DNA from: a virus
Length of the DNA: 64,000 bases
Strand: one strand, 5' to 3'
Virus record (IMG/VR): IMGVR_UViG_3300005336_000003
Coordinates: 1 to 64,000 of that record
Part shown: positions 7,598 through 15,161 of the stretch, in pieces
How the letters are laid out: each line of letters starts with the position of its first letter
How positions within the stretch are numbered: position 1 is the first letter of the stretch
Program-made: the position numbers and the translations under genes
The notes under the pieces: generated by a model
What the model was told of the DNA's origin: nothing
The model's database searches: none
The model's input: the letters and a program-made list of their open reading frames with translations, nothing else

Positions 7598-10266
7598 AGC
7601 AATCCGGGCCGGCTCAGAAATATGAGAGCTGTCTCCTACCGTGTGAGAACTGCCCATATGGTGGTCCGAAGGTAGGATCAAGAGGAAACCCTAAGGCCAG
7701 GGTTGTTTTTGTAGGGGAAGCTCCTGGTACTCAGGAGATGGTGCACAAGACACCTCTGACGGGCCCATCAGGAGAGGTGTTCTGGAGAACCCTCCCGCTT
7801 GCAGTCCAGCTACTGGAGTGGGGTATCGACACCTCAGATGACATACTGATCCTGAACGCTTGCCAATGCTTACCGCCACGTTCAAAAGACGCCCAGAAGA
7901 ATATGGCGGCAGTGACAAAAGGAGCGGCTGCATGCCAATCACGATTGCTTGGGCAGGTTATGGAGCACCCCCGAGACCTGATAGTGGCAATGGGGAACCA
8001 CGCATTACGTTCACTGACTGGGAACTCTGGCTACAAGATCACCCAGATTCGGGGACAACTTTTGCCATCTTCGATGGCTCGTATCGGCTTGTTGCCTGTC
8101 TTACATCCTGCAGCGCTGTTACGTGGAACAGGGAATTATCGGCAGTTCCGGGAGGACATCGCATACTGCTTCGACCTCCTGAACGGAATACCGCCGAAGA
8201 AGCCTGTGGTTCCTCGGTGGTTGGTTCTACGTAACGGATTCCAAGTAAGGCAGCTCGCTAAAGCGTTGAAATCTAAACCGTTTATCGCGTGCGATACGGA
8301 GACTGGGGGTTTCAATCAGCTGACCGATGAGGTCCTGGCGGTTGGGATTTGCGCGGACGCGGACCTTGTTTACATCATCCCTGAGCGGTTGGTGCCTCTC
8401 CTGAAGGCTCTATTTGAGGAAGCCGAGGGTAGGTTCATCTGGCACAACGGCAAGTTTGATATGCGGTTCATGAAGCGGGAGCTTGGTGAGATAGCCCGCT
8501 GCGATGAAGATACCATGCTCCTGTCCTACGCTCTGGATGAACAGGGAGGGATTCACGATCTGGAGCAGGTAGGGAACGACCTCATCGGAGCGCCCGACTA
8601 CAAGCATATGCTCAAACCCTACCTGCCAAACAAGAAGACCTCTTACCGAGTTATTCCTAAGCCTATTCTATATCGTTACCTGGCTCTCGATACGAGCAAT
8701 ACCAGGCAGGTATTCGACATCCTCAGGGCGAGAGTTTCCGCTGATCCAAACCTGGAAAAGCTCTACACCAAAGTCCTGATGAAGGCATCTGAGTTCCTGT
8801 ACAGAGTCGAGACCCAAGGTATTGCCGTATGCCCCAACAGGGTGGAAAACCAATCCAAGAGGCTGCAGGGAGAGATCGATGATGCCTATGCAAGGCTGCA
8901 AGCTGTGGCTAAGCAGGCCGGATACGTAGGGGAGCTTAACCCGAATAGTCCCAGGCAGCTAGCTGTAGTCCTGTTTGACCTACTCAAGCTGAAGCCGAAG
9001 AGGCCAGGCAATCGCTCGACTGCTAAGGCAGTCCTACTTGAGCTCCCTGCGCATCCAGTTATCAAAGGGTTGCAGGACTACCGGAAGGCCAAGAAGGCCA
9101 AGAGTACCTATGTAGACTCCCTAGTGCGCAACGTCAACATTGATGGAAGAGTCCATGCCACATACCTCATTCACGGGACCCGCAGTGGGCGGCTTTCTTC
9201 TCGTGGACCAAACATGCAAAACGTACCGCGCGGGCCTGCTATCCGCAGTATGTACATGGCCTCAACTGCTCACGTATTCATTAAGGCAGACCTCAATCAG
9301 GCTGAATTGCGGTCACTTGCTGTACTCTCGGGAGACGAGTACCTGCTGGGAGTGTATGCGCCAGGCAGTAAGAGAAAGCTTCACCATGAGACTGCTGAAG
9401 AGTTCTTCCCCGGCTGGACTGCGCGCGGCAGGGATAAGAATCCTGAAGGCCTAGAGCAGCTGATGAGGGCCAAGGCTGTGAACTTTGGGATTGTGTACGG
9501 GAGAACCGCCCCGTCGATTGCCGAGGAGTTCAAGATCAGTGTAGGGGAAGCCCAGAAGTTCATCGACAAGTGGGCTAAGCGTAGTCCGAAGGCTTGGGAG
9601 TTTATCGGCAAATGCCGAGCTGCACCTTTGAAGGGCCAGAACTTGGTGACGGTATTCGGCCGCAAGAAGCGGCACTGGATAGTCACGCAAGAGAACCTGA
9701 TGGGTCTGCAGAACGAGGCTTCCAACTTCCCGCATCAGTCCATCGCACACGATATCTGCCTACTAGGAGGAGCAAAGGCAGCTCCTATCCTGAGGCCGTT
9801 TGGAATCAATCCGGTTAATGAGGTACACGATGAGGTAATGTTCGAATGCCCAGATATCCCAGAGGTGATAGCCTGGGCTAAGCATGTGATCGTCACCTGT
9901 CTAGAGTCGATAGCCCCTGAGTGGGGTCTGACTAAGATACCGTTCATAGCCGAAGCCGACGTTGGCCGTAGGTGGTCTATATACAGGAATCCAAGGGAGT
10001 TCAGGTATGAATACCAGCCCAGCAATCCAGAAGAGTGGTACATCCCCAATGAAGCCGTCCTTAGGGCTCTTGCCTCTAGGGATGCGCACGGAGATGTACT
10101 GGAAGGTCAGCTCGGGGTGGAGAAACCCGCGCCTACCTGGAGTGCCTCTGAGTTGGGCTCTGACGACGATGAGGACGATTCAGACTGGACTTCCGACGAC
10201 GGCTCGACTGTCTGGGGCTTTGCTCCAACTACAGACCGAGATGATCTCTGGCCCGAAGCAACCTAA
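7594..10266 (+). CDS. DNA polymerase: family-4-like UDG domain fused to 3'-5' exonuclease and family-A polymerase
   Basis: 890 residues. Residues 1-~195 resemble family-4 uracil-DNA glycosylase: Cys at 13, 17, 20, 90, 92 and 114 could hold the 4Fe-4S cluster, GEAPGTQE (41-48) is the motif-1 loop and VLHPAALLR (169-177) the motif-2 loop. A DnaQ-like exonuclease follows (DTET at 234, HNGKFDMRF at 284-292, YLALD to 366). The polymerase has motif A DLNQAELRS (~566), motif B with K...FGIVYG (~628-640) and motif C EVHDE (~744). The last ~80 residues are acidic and disordered. A glycosylase domain on a replicative polymerase could read or remove uracil ahead of synthesis; whether it is catalytic is unknown. 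Confidence 0.9.
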   Translation: MKQSGPAQKYESCLLPCENCPYGGPKVGSRGNPKARVVFVGEAPGTQEMVHKTPLTGPSGEVFWRTLPLAVQLLEWGIDTSDDILILNACQCLPPRSKDAQKNMAAVTKGAAACQSRLLGQVMEHPRDLIVAMGNHALRSLTGNSGYKITQIRGQLLPSSMARIGLLPVLHPAALLRGTGNYRQFREDIAYCFDLLNGIPPKKPVVPRWLVLRNGFQVRQLAKALKSKPFIACDTETGGFNQLTDEVLAVGICADADLVYIIPERLVPLLKALFEEAEGRFIWHNGKFDMRFMKRELGEIARCDEDTMLLSYALDEQGGIHDLEQVGNDLIGAPDYKHMLKPYLPNKKTSYRVIPKPILYRYLALDTSNTRQVFDILRARVSADPNLEKLYTKVLMKASEFLYRVETQGIAVCPNRVENQSKRLQGEIDDAYARLQAVAKQAGYVGELNPNSPRQLAVVLFDLLKLKPKRPGNRSTAKAVLLELPAHPVIKGLQDYRKAKKAKSTYVDSLVRNVNIDGRVHATYLIHGTRSGRLSSRGPNMQNVPRGPAIRSMYMASTAHVFIKADLNQAELRSLAVLSGDEYLLGVYAPGSKRKLHHETAEEFFPGWTARGRDKNPEGLEQLMRAKAVNFGIVYGRTAPSIAEEFKISVGEAQKFIDKWAKRSPKAWEFIGKCRAAPLKGQNLVTVFGRKKRHWIVTQENLMGLQNEASNFPHQSIAHDICLLGGAKAAPILRPFGINPVNEVHDEVMFECPDIPEVIAWAKHVIVTCLESIAPEWGLTKIPFIAEADVGRRWSIYRNPREFRYEYQPSNPEEWYIPNEAVLRALASRDAHGDVLEGQLGVEKPAPTWSASELGSDDDEDDSDWTSDDGSTVWGFAPTTDRDDLWPEAT

Positions 10267-10283
10267 TCTGAAAGGAATCTACG

Positions 10284-10574
10284 ATGTCAAGTGACTCTTC
10301 ACTGGCAAGCCTGAAGAACATCATGCCTGTCAAGGATCTGCCCGAGCGTAGCTGCGGCAGGTGCATATACGCCCAGGCAGTAGCCCAGATTGGCGGCCAG
10401 GTTGACTTCTCCGTCAGGGAGTGTCACGGTGACGTTCCGAAGGTCCAGTACTTCCTCATCCCGCCGAAGAAGCAAGGAGAGACGCCAGGAATCATGGAGC
10501 ATTCTGGCTGGCCGAAGGTGGAATCCAAAGCTCCTGCATGTCGACACTTCAGCACCCGAAAGGACTCCGAATAA
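10284..10574 (+). CDS. small cysteine-motif protein (possible metal or Fe-S binding)
   Basis: 96 residues, AAGGAA before ATG. Four cysteines are spaced as C-x2-C (CGRC), then a single Cys (RECHG) and a late Cys after a WPKV segment (APACRHF). This Cys-Cys...Cys...WP...Cys layout recurs in small phage proteins of unknown role and suggests a zinc or iron-sulfur site. It follows the polymerase and overlaps the MazG-like gene by one base. Confidence 0.65.
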   Translation: MSSDSSLASLKNIMPVKDLPERSCGRCIYAQAVAQIGGQVDFSVRECHGDVPKVQYFLIPPKKQGETPGIMEHSGWPKVESKAPACRHFSTRKDSE

Positions 10575-11041
10575 TGGCTCGGTATACCTCCTCCTCAATG
10601 ACCGCCCTCGAGGCTCGTGAGTATCTGGCGTCCTATACTTTCACCCACCACATATCCGCTGCTGCTATCCGGATTGACGAGTTCTGCCGCATGAGCCATG
10701 GGCTATCAGCGGCTCCCGGCTGGTGGTCCGATCTGGACCACTTCAAGGCCACAGGAGAGATCGTCCCTTCGAACCGCAACTGCGGTGAGCTGATCGCTCT
10801 GATCCACAGCGAGATCAGCGAGGCGCTGGAAGGCAATCGTACTGAGGCTCCCAGTACCAAAATCCCAGGCTTCACCAACGAGGAGGAGGAGCTGGCCGAC
10901 GCTCTGCATCGGATCTTCGATTATGCCGGCGCCAAGGGACTGCGTCTGGGCGAGGCCTATGAGGCAAAGGCCCGCTACAACATGACCCGGGAGGATCACA
11001 AGCTGGAGAACCGGGCAGCAAAGGGAGGGAAGCAGATATGA
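10574..11041 (+). CDS. MazG-like all-alpha NTP pyrophosphohydrolase
   Basis: 155 residues from ATG 10574 (taATG overlap). The helical core with ELIALIHSEISEALEGNR and later EEEELADALHRIFDYAG carries the paired acidic E-x2-E...E-x2-D motifs that bind Mg2+ in MazG-like enzymes. These cleave nucleoside triphosphates to monophosphates. In phages they are credited with lowering ppGpp or cleaning the dNTP pool; here the pool also contains deazaguanine precursors. It overlaps the next gene by 4 bp. Confidence 0.75.
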   Translation: MARYTSSSMTALEAREYLASYTFTHHISAAAIRIDEFCRMSHGLSAAPGWWSDLDHFKATGEIVPSNRNCGELIALIHSEISEALEGNRTEAPSTKIPGFTNEEEELADALHRIFDYAGAKGLRLGEAYEAKARYNMTREDHKLENRAAKGGKQI

Positions 11042-11418
11042 ACGAGCCGTTCTCGGCTGTCTCCATGTCCATGCATACCCCAGCGAACTACGGCTCGAAG
11101 GAGAACCCTGGGAAGTTCTGCTGCGAAGAGTCTGCCCTGCCTGGAGAGCCGAAGTTCTGCTTGTTGGGGCGAGACCCTAAGGCTCCGGAGAAGGTCAAGC
11201 TGTGGGCGTATGAACGTCTTGAAGAGGTCTCTCGGGGGACTCGGCCTCTGCTTGATCTCGAACAGGTTGTCGAGGCTCTGAAGATTGCAGATGCCATGGC
11301 TATCTGGCTCACCCTCAACCGCAATCCCGGGGCGGTTCCTACCTGGCGTCTCCAGAAGACTGCTCGCGCGCAAGCTGCGGTAGAGGCTGAGCCTCTGCAG
11401 GTGATCGAGGAGAGGTGA
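11038..11418 (+). CDS. hypothetical protein, end of the replication/modification operon
   Basis: 126 residues, ATGA overlap with the MazG-like gene. A middle segment FCLLGRDPKAPEKVKLWA followed by a helical EQVVEALKIADAMAIW recurs in phage proteins of unknown function. The C-terminus is Ala/Glu-rich. It is the last plus-strand gene before the shared terminator and the convergent late operon. Confidence 0.6.
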   Translation: MNEPFSAVSMSMHTPANYGSKENPGKFCCEESALPGEPKFCLLGRDPKAPEKVKLWAYERLEEVSRGTRPLLDLEQVVEALKIADAMAIWLTLNRNPGAVPTWRLQKTARAQAAVEAEPLQVIEER

Positions 11419-11425
11419 GCTCCGG

Positions 11426-11453
11426 GTAAAAAGGCGGGGCCCGAAGGCCCCGC
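11426..11453 (-). terminator. rho-independent terminator of the late operon (UUCG tetraloop)
   Basis: Arms GCGGGGCC (11434-11441) and GGCCCCGC (11446-11453) pair perfectly. Read on the minus strand the loop is TTCG closed by C-G, an extra-stable tetraloop, followed at once by CTTTTT. It therefore ends minus-strand transcription just after the lysis genes. On the plus strand the loop is CGAA without a downstream U-tract, so it may act only weakly on operon 1. Confidence 0.85.
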
Positions 11454-11508
11454 AAGTTCACGCCTAAGCGTGGTTGGCCGGAGGATTCTCAGGTCCCGGC
11501 CAACCTCC

Positions 11509-12204
11509 TTACTTCGATGGGGCTGGGGCTGGCGCTGACGCGGGAGCCACAGCTGAAGGGGTCGCCCCGATAGCATCGCAGGCAGCCACCACCGAAGGAT
11601 GGACGATCAGCTCATCCAGGGAGACTCCCGCAGCCGCTTGCGGCAGAAGTACCGGAACGACCTGCTTCAGCAAGGGCTGCTGGATCTTGTCCCAGGTGCA
11701 GGTTGCCATGATGACCTTCTGCTGCTGGGGTGTCAGATCGCTGCAGGCCGAGATCGACAGGACGAGGCTGCATACCAGCAGCATCCCCAGAGTCTTGACT
11801 GTGGCTGATACCGGCGCTGGTGAGGGGGCCAGCGTTACGGCCGTATCTGCAACCAGCTTGTCGCTGTAGGCGGCCAGCAGCTTCTGGTGGACGGCATCCT
11901 GGGTTAGGCCCAGCGAGGCAATCAACCCTGGAGCCTCGTCGATGATCTCGGTCAAGACCCGTGCGAGGAGCTCGTTCTTGACGTTCACCGACAGATACGT
12001 CAGGCCCCTCTCGGCAAGGTACGCGTACACCTTGGAGGCCTTATCATCCACCAGGGCTGTCATTTGAGCCATCTGCGCATCGGTGTACTTGATGTGCAGC
12101 AGCATTGCCAGCTTGCGGAGGATGAACGGGGAGAATACCGTGACGATCGCGAGGAGTATCGGCCCCAGGATCGGAACCAGTAACGTCAGGTCAACTGTGT
12201 GCAT
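11509..12204 (-). CDS. holin-like membrane protein joined in frame to a lipoprotein-like segment
   Basis: 231 residues from the ATG at 12204, which has AAGGAAGG eight bases upstream; an ATG two codons earlier is too close. A hydrophobic span (~8-26) is followed by a mostly helical domain as in LL-H-type holins. Then, after an Ala/Pro linker, comes a second hydrophobic stretch beginning at an internal Met (ATG 11784, residue 141) and ending in a lipobox LSISAC (Cys ~154). The tail is Ala/Pro-rich. The second part alone looks like an outer-membrane spanin-type lipoprotein. Either one fused protein or two nested products are made. It overlaps the endolysin by 14 bp. Confidence 0.65.
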   Translation of the reverse strand: MHTVDLTLLVPILGPILLAIVTVFSPFILRKLAMLLHIKYTDAQMAQMTALVDDKASKVYAYLAERGLTYLSVNVKNELLARVLTEIIDEAPGLIASLGLTQDAVHQKLLAAYSDKLVADTAVTLAPSPAPVSATVKTLGMLLVCSLVLSISACSDLTPQQQKVIMATCTWDKIQQPLLKQVVPVLLPQAAAGVSLDELIVHPSVVAACDAIGATPSAVAPASAPAPAPSK

Positions 12205-12742
12205 TGTCATATCCTTCCTTTGATGGCCATAGACGGCCAGCAGTGAGAGCGTTCTTGGCAACTCGGTATGACCAGCCCTCACCGTCATTGGGCCATAGCG
12301 AGGATCGTGAGTAGACAACCAGTCGCATGGCGAGCATCCTGGCTGTAAGCTCCCAAGGCTCCTGAGCTAGAAGAGCCTTCATGGAGACATCGCCTATCCG
12401 GCCATCCACCTTCAGATTGCTTCCGAACTTGTTCAGAGCCATCTGCAGGAGCTTCGGGCCGAGTCCGGGCCCTTGATTGACGTTGGTGTCGAATACCATC
12501 AGGCACAGAGGCCAGGGCATCTCACCACAACGGTCCGCATCCCAGTACTGGTGGCGGTAGATCAGGACGGCTCCATCCTGAGTCAGTGAGGCTACATCCA
12601 CCTCAGGGTGCTGAGTCTGTGAGATGCCGAACTTGGTCAGGCCTCCGCTGGGATCATTCACAGGATCGTCGGACATCCGGCCCTCATCCAGCAGGATGAT
12701 CTTGACTGCCATGTTGAATATGTCGTCTTTAGTCAGAGGCAT
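12191..12742 (-). CDS. endolysin, glycoside hydrolase 108-like
   Basis: 183 residues, AAGGAG before ATG. The N-terminal LLDEGRMSDDPVNDPSGGL followed by TKFGIS matches the GH108 lysozyme signature with a catalytic Glu near residue 20. The second half contains KVDGRIGDVSMKAL, like the peptidoglycan-binding segment usually fused to this family. It degrades the murein at the end of infection. There is no signal peptide, so a holin is needed; holin-like genes lie on both sides. Confidence 0.85.
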   Translation of the reverse strand: MPLTKDDIFNMAVKIILLDEGRMSDDPVNDPSGGLTKFGISQTQHPEVDVASLTQDGAVLIYRHQYWDADRCGEMPWPLCLMVFDTNVNQGPGLGPKLLQMALNKFGSNLKVDGRIGDVSMKALLAQEPWELTARMLAMRLVVYSRSSLWPNDGEGWSYRVAKNALTAGRLWPSKEGYDNAHS

Positions 12743-12760
12743 GTTACGGCTCCTTTGCGT

Positions 12761-13237
12761 TCAGGCTTCCGGCTCGCCACCCGTATCCTCTCCCGCAGTT
12801 CTGGTACGCCTTAGGCGGGGAGGGCTAGATCTCTGCCTCATCGGAGAGTATACCGAGGTGATGGAATCTACAACCCGATCAATCTCGTCGATCACCCTAT
12901 CAATCTCTCGGTGCACATCGTTCTTACTGGCCATCATGGTTAGGATGTTGGATCTATAGTGCTCCGCCTCAGTATGGTGGGACTCGATAACAGTGCGTAG
13001 CTCTCCGTAAGCCGTACGGCTCTCAGCTCGGATGGCCGAGATCTCAGCCCAGAGTTTGGCATCCCCTTTTGATGCAACCTCCCTAGCAGTAGCCTCGACT
13101 GCCTCGACTCGGGCGAACAGGTGCTTCAGGAGATGTCCCAGCCCTCCTAATACTGCAAGGATCAGAGCAACAGCAATACCTATGAGCCATCTGACCCAGT
13201 CGGAAGCACCCTCCAGAAACGGGGTTGGATCTGACAC
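12761..13237 (-). CDS. membrane-anchored coiled-coil protein, possible inner-membrane lysis (spanin/holin) protein
   Basis: 158 residues. One hydrophobic segment (WVRWLIGIAVALILAVLGGL) is followed by about 90 residues of heptad-like helix rich in Glu, Arg and Ile, then an Arg/Ser/Pro tail. A single N-terminal membrane span plus periplasmic coiled coil fits an i-spanin, but the basic tail is unusual; a holin is possible. It lies just upstream of the endolysin. Confidence 0.6.
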   Translation of the reverse strand: MSDPTPFLEGASDWVRWLIGIAVALILAVLGGLGHLLKHLFARVEAVEATAREVASKGDAKLWAEISAIRAESRTAYGELRTVIESHHTEAEHYRSNILTMMASKNDVHREIDRVIDEIDRVVDSITSVYSPMRQRSSPPRLRRTRTAGEDTGGEPEA

Positions 13238-13251
13238 TTGAAGTCCTCCGG

Positions 13252-13662
13252 CTATACGTACACTTGAAGGTAAGGTCTACTCTGCGAGAATGCATGGGCT
13301 AGATGCCTTGCATTCAGCCAAGGCGTAGTGTCCTCAGGAGGCTCGGCCAGCATCCGTCTTAAAGGAGGCGGAGGACCGCTATAGCCTGTTGATGGAGGTA
13401 CGTACCTTCGAGCCTTATAGGCTCTCCAGGGCGTATCATCCTCCGGCTCACCATCTGATAGCCTTATCTGGTGGGGCTCTACCCCCTTGTATCTGGGTAT
13501 CTGGGAGGAGGTGATCACCTCCATGATAGCCTGAGCCGCCCGTGCAGGAGGCGAAGGGTTGGCAGCAACAGTCTCCATCAACCCCTGTGCTGCACGAGCA
13601 TCAGGCGAAGGGTTGGAGGCTATGCTCTCCTGTATTGCTTGGGCTGCACGGACGTCGGTCAT
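13252..13662 (-). CDS. repeat-containing tail-associated protein
   Basis: 136 residues. The first ~50 are three copies of an 18-residue repeat of form R-A-A-Q-x-x-x-E-x-x-x-x-N-P-S-P-x-A. The rest is Pro-rich with aromatic residues. The repeat is reminiscent of the RVSQ repeats at the N-terminus of the DUF2460 protein at 19495-20457, so both may be assembly or docking segments. It sits between the fibre-like protein and the lysis genes. Function unknown. Confidence 0.55.
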   Translation of the reverse strand: MTDVRAAQAIQESIASNPSPDARAAQGLMETVAANPSPPARAAQAIMEVITSSQIPRYKGVEPHQIRLSDGEPEDDTPWRAYKARRYVPPSTGYSGPPPPLRRMLAEPPEDTTPWLNARHLAHAFSQSRPYLQVYV

Positions 13663-13663
13663 A

Positions 13664-14671
13664 CTATGCGCTCACAGCATACCCAGGTTTGGCCGCGTTG
13701 ACGTTAGCCACAGTCCATTGGGCTGAGGTGTTTGGGTCCGTCTGGTACATAGTCCGAAGCTGCTGGCCTGAGGTAGATAGGGCAGTCGAAGCCCCTGCTA
13801 CCTGGGTTGCTCCGGACTTGAGGATGGTCTCGCCGGAGCGAGCACCTGCATCGCTCTTGAGCAGGATGTCCTTGACACATACCCCAAAGACGGTGGTAGT
13901 GCTAGCTGAGATCGTCCCGCAATTGAAGGTGTCCTGGTCACCAACAGTGCTATCGGAGTTGAAGTCGGTTGCAGGAACAGGAGGGATCTTGGCTGCATTC
14001 TGCCAGTTGTTGGCCAGGCCGTTGGGGGTGAAGTTCACGGCGTCGTTGGACGTTGGGATGAGCGTCTGTACACGGACATCGCCAAGGAAGGTGTTCCACG
14101 GACCCGACCCAGTATCATCGCACAGGTAGAGGTGGGCAAAGGACACCTGAGTGCCTGTATTGGTGGTCATAGATACCTGCGTGATAGTCGAGGTCGCAGA
14201 GCCTTTATTGTTGAGGCCTGTCAAGCTCCAGATCGTGACACCATTGAGGCGCAGGAAGAAGGTTCCGACGGTAGCACTGATGAAGCTACCGGCCTCCAGG
14301 TAGCAGAAGCCAGTAGTCGGGATCCCCGATCCTGCCAACGATCCGATGTTGGTAGCCGTGCCTCGTGCCAATGACACGGCGCCAGTTGAGCACACGTACT
14401 GCAGCCGCATCTGGACGCCGGAACCATCCTTGAAGTCAATCGTGATGGTGTCGGCTACCAGCCCGTTGTTGTTGAAGCGCCACCCAAAGAAGAAGGTTGC
14501 GCTGGTCGTGGGGACTGACCACAGCATCGTGCCAGAACCTAGACCTGCGAAATTGTCCCCGAGAGGGCCGCCTGTGCTGATAGAGGCTGGCCCTGTGACG
14601 AAAGATCCGTACGCAGCGTAGTCGGCTGCAGTGGTAGACCAGCCAAACCCCTCGCTCGCAAGAAGTGACAT
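13664..14671 (-). CDS. lectin-like tail fibre/receptor-binding candidate (paralogue of 20457-21509)
   Basis: 335 residues, beta-rich with Ser, Thr and Gly. The first ~190 residues are compatible with a concanavalin-A/LamG-like jelly roll (FLRLNGVTIWSL, SFAHLYLCDD). The C-terminal half has GDVRVQTLIP, a G-x-x-DTFNCG segment and YQTDPNTSAQWT...VNAAKPGY, which line up with the 350-residue protein at 20457-21509. Such duplicated modules are typical of tail-tip decoration or receptor-binding proteins. Direct receptor binding is inferred from position after the tail-tip protein. Confidence 0.7.
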   Translation of the reverse strand: MSLLASEGFGWSTTAADYAAYGSFVTGPASISTGGPLGDNFAGLGSGTMLWSVPTTSATFFFGWRFNNNGLVADTITIDFKDGSGVQMRLQYVCSTGAVSLARGTATNIGSLAGSGIPTTGFCYLEAGSFISATVGTFFLRLNGVTIWSLTGLNNKGSATSTITQVSMTTNTGTQVSFAHLYLCDDTGSGPWNTFLGDVRVQTLIPTSNDAVNFTPNGLANNWQNAAKIPPVPATDFNSDSTVGDQDTFNCGTISASTTTVFGVCVKDILLKSDAGARSGETILKSGATQVAGASTALSTSGQQLRTMYQTDPNTSAQWTVANVNAAKPGYAVSA

Positions 14672-14682
14672 ACTGCCGACTC

Positions 14683-15150
14683 CTAGAACAGTTCGCCGAA
14701 GGCCATGTGGCCATTCGCCACCAGAGAACCTGGCGTGCTATCGAGGGATACTATGAAGGCCTGGCTGGGCTTGATGATGATGCGGTCACTCTCCGGAGGC
14801 ATCCAGAGATAGCCGAACGGCAGATCCCAGGTATCAGGCAGATCGATGGCGGTACCTGAGGTGGTAGCCTGAACCGTATCATTCACTCGCGCGGTGACTG
14901 TTGCTGCCGCATCGTTCGGGAAGATAGGAGCAGGCGTTGGGGCAGTACCACCTGAGCCAACCGTAACTGTGGCAGGCAGTCTCCGCAGCCTGAGACGCAG
15001 TCCTCCAATCGCCGATTGGGTGACTTGGCCGAACTTCACGTAGTGGACCTCAAAGGCCATATTGGCTGTAGCCAGCAGGGAGAACAGATCCTGAACAGCT
15101 GCCAGGGTGACGTTGTTGAAGCCGACGGTGTAGACTCGCGACCGGGACAT
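14683..15150 (-). CDS. tail-tip associated hypothetical protein
   Basis: 155 residues. It begins with VYTVGFNNVTLAAVQDLF, then two beta-rich halves separated by a Thr/Pro linker near residue 70. It follows the large tail-tip protein and precedes a lectin-like fibre, and its size and position match small tail-fibre or baseplate accessory proteins in related phages. No domain is identified. Confidence 0.6.
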   Translation of the reverse strand: MSRSRVYTVGFNNVTLAAVQDLFSLLATANMAFEVHYVKFGQVTQSAIGGLRLRLRRLPATVTVGSGGTAPTPAPIFPNDAAATVTARVNDTVQATTSGTAIDLPDTWDLPFGYLWMPPESDRIIIKPSQAFIVSLDSTPGSLVANGHMAFGELF

Positions 15151-15161
15151 GTTACTGATCC

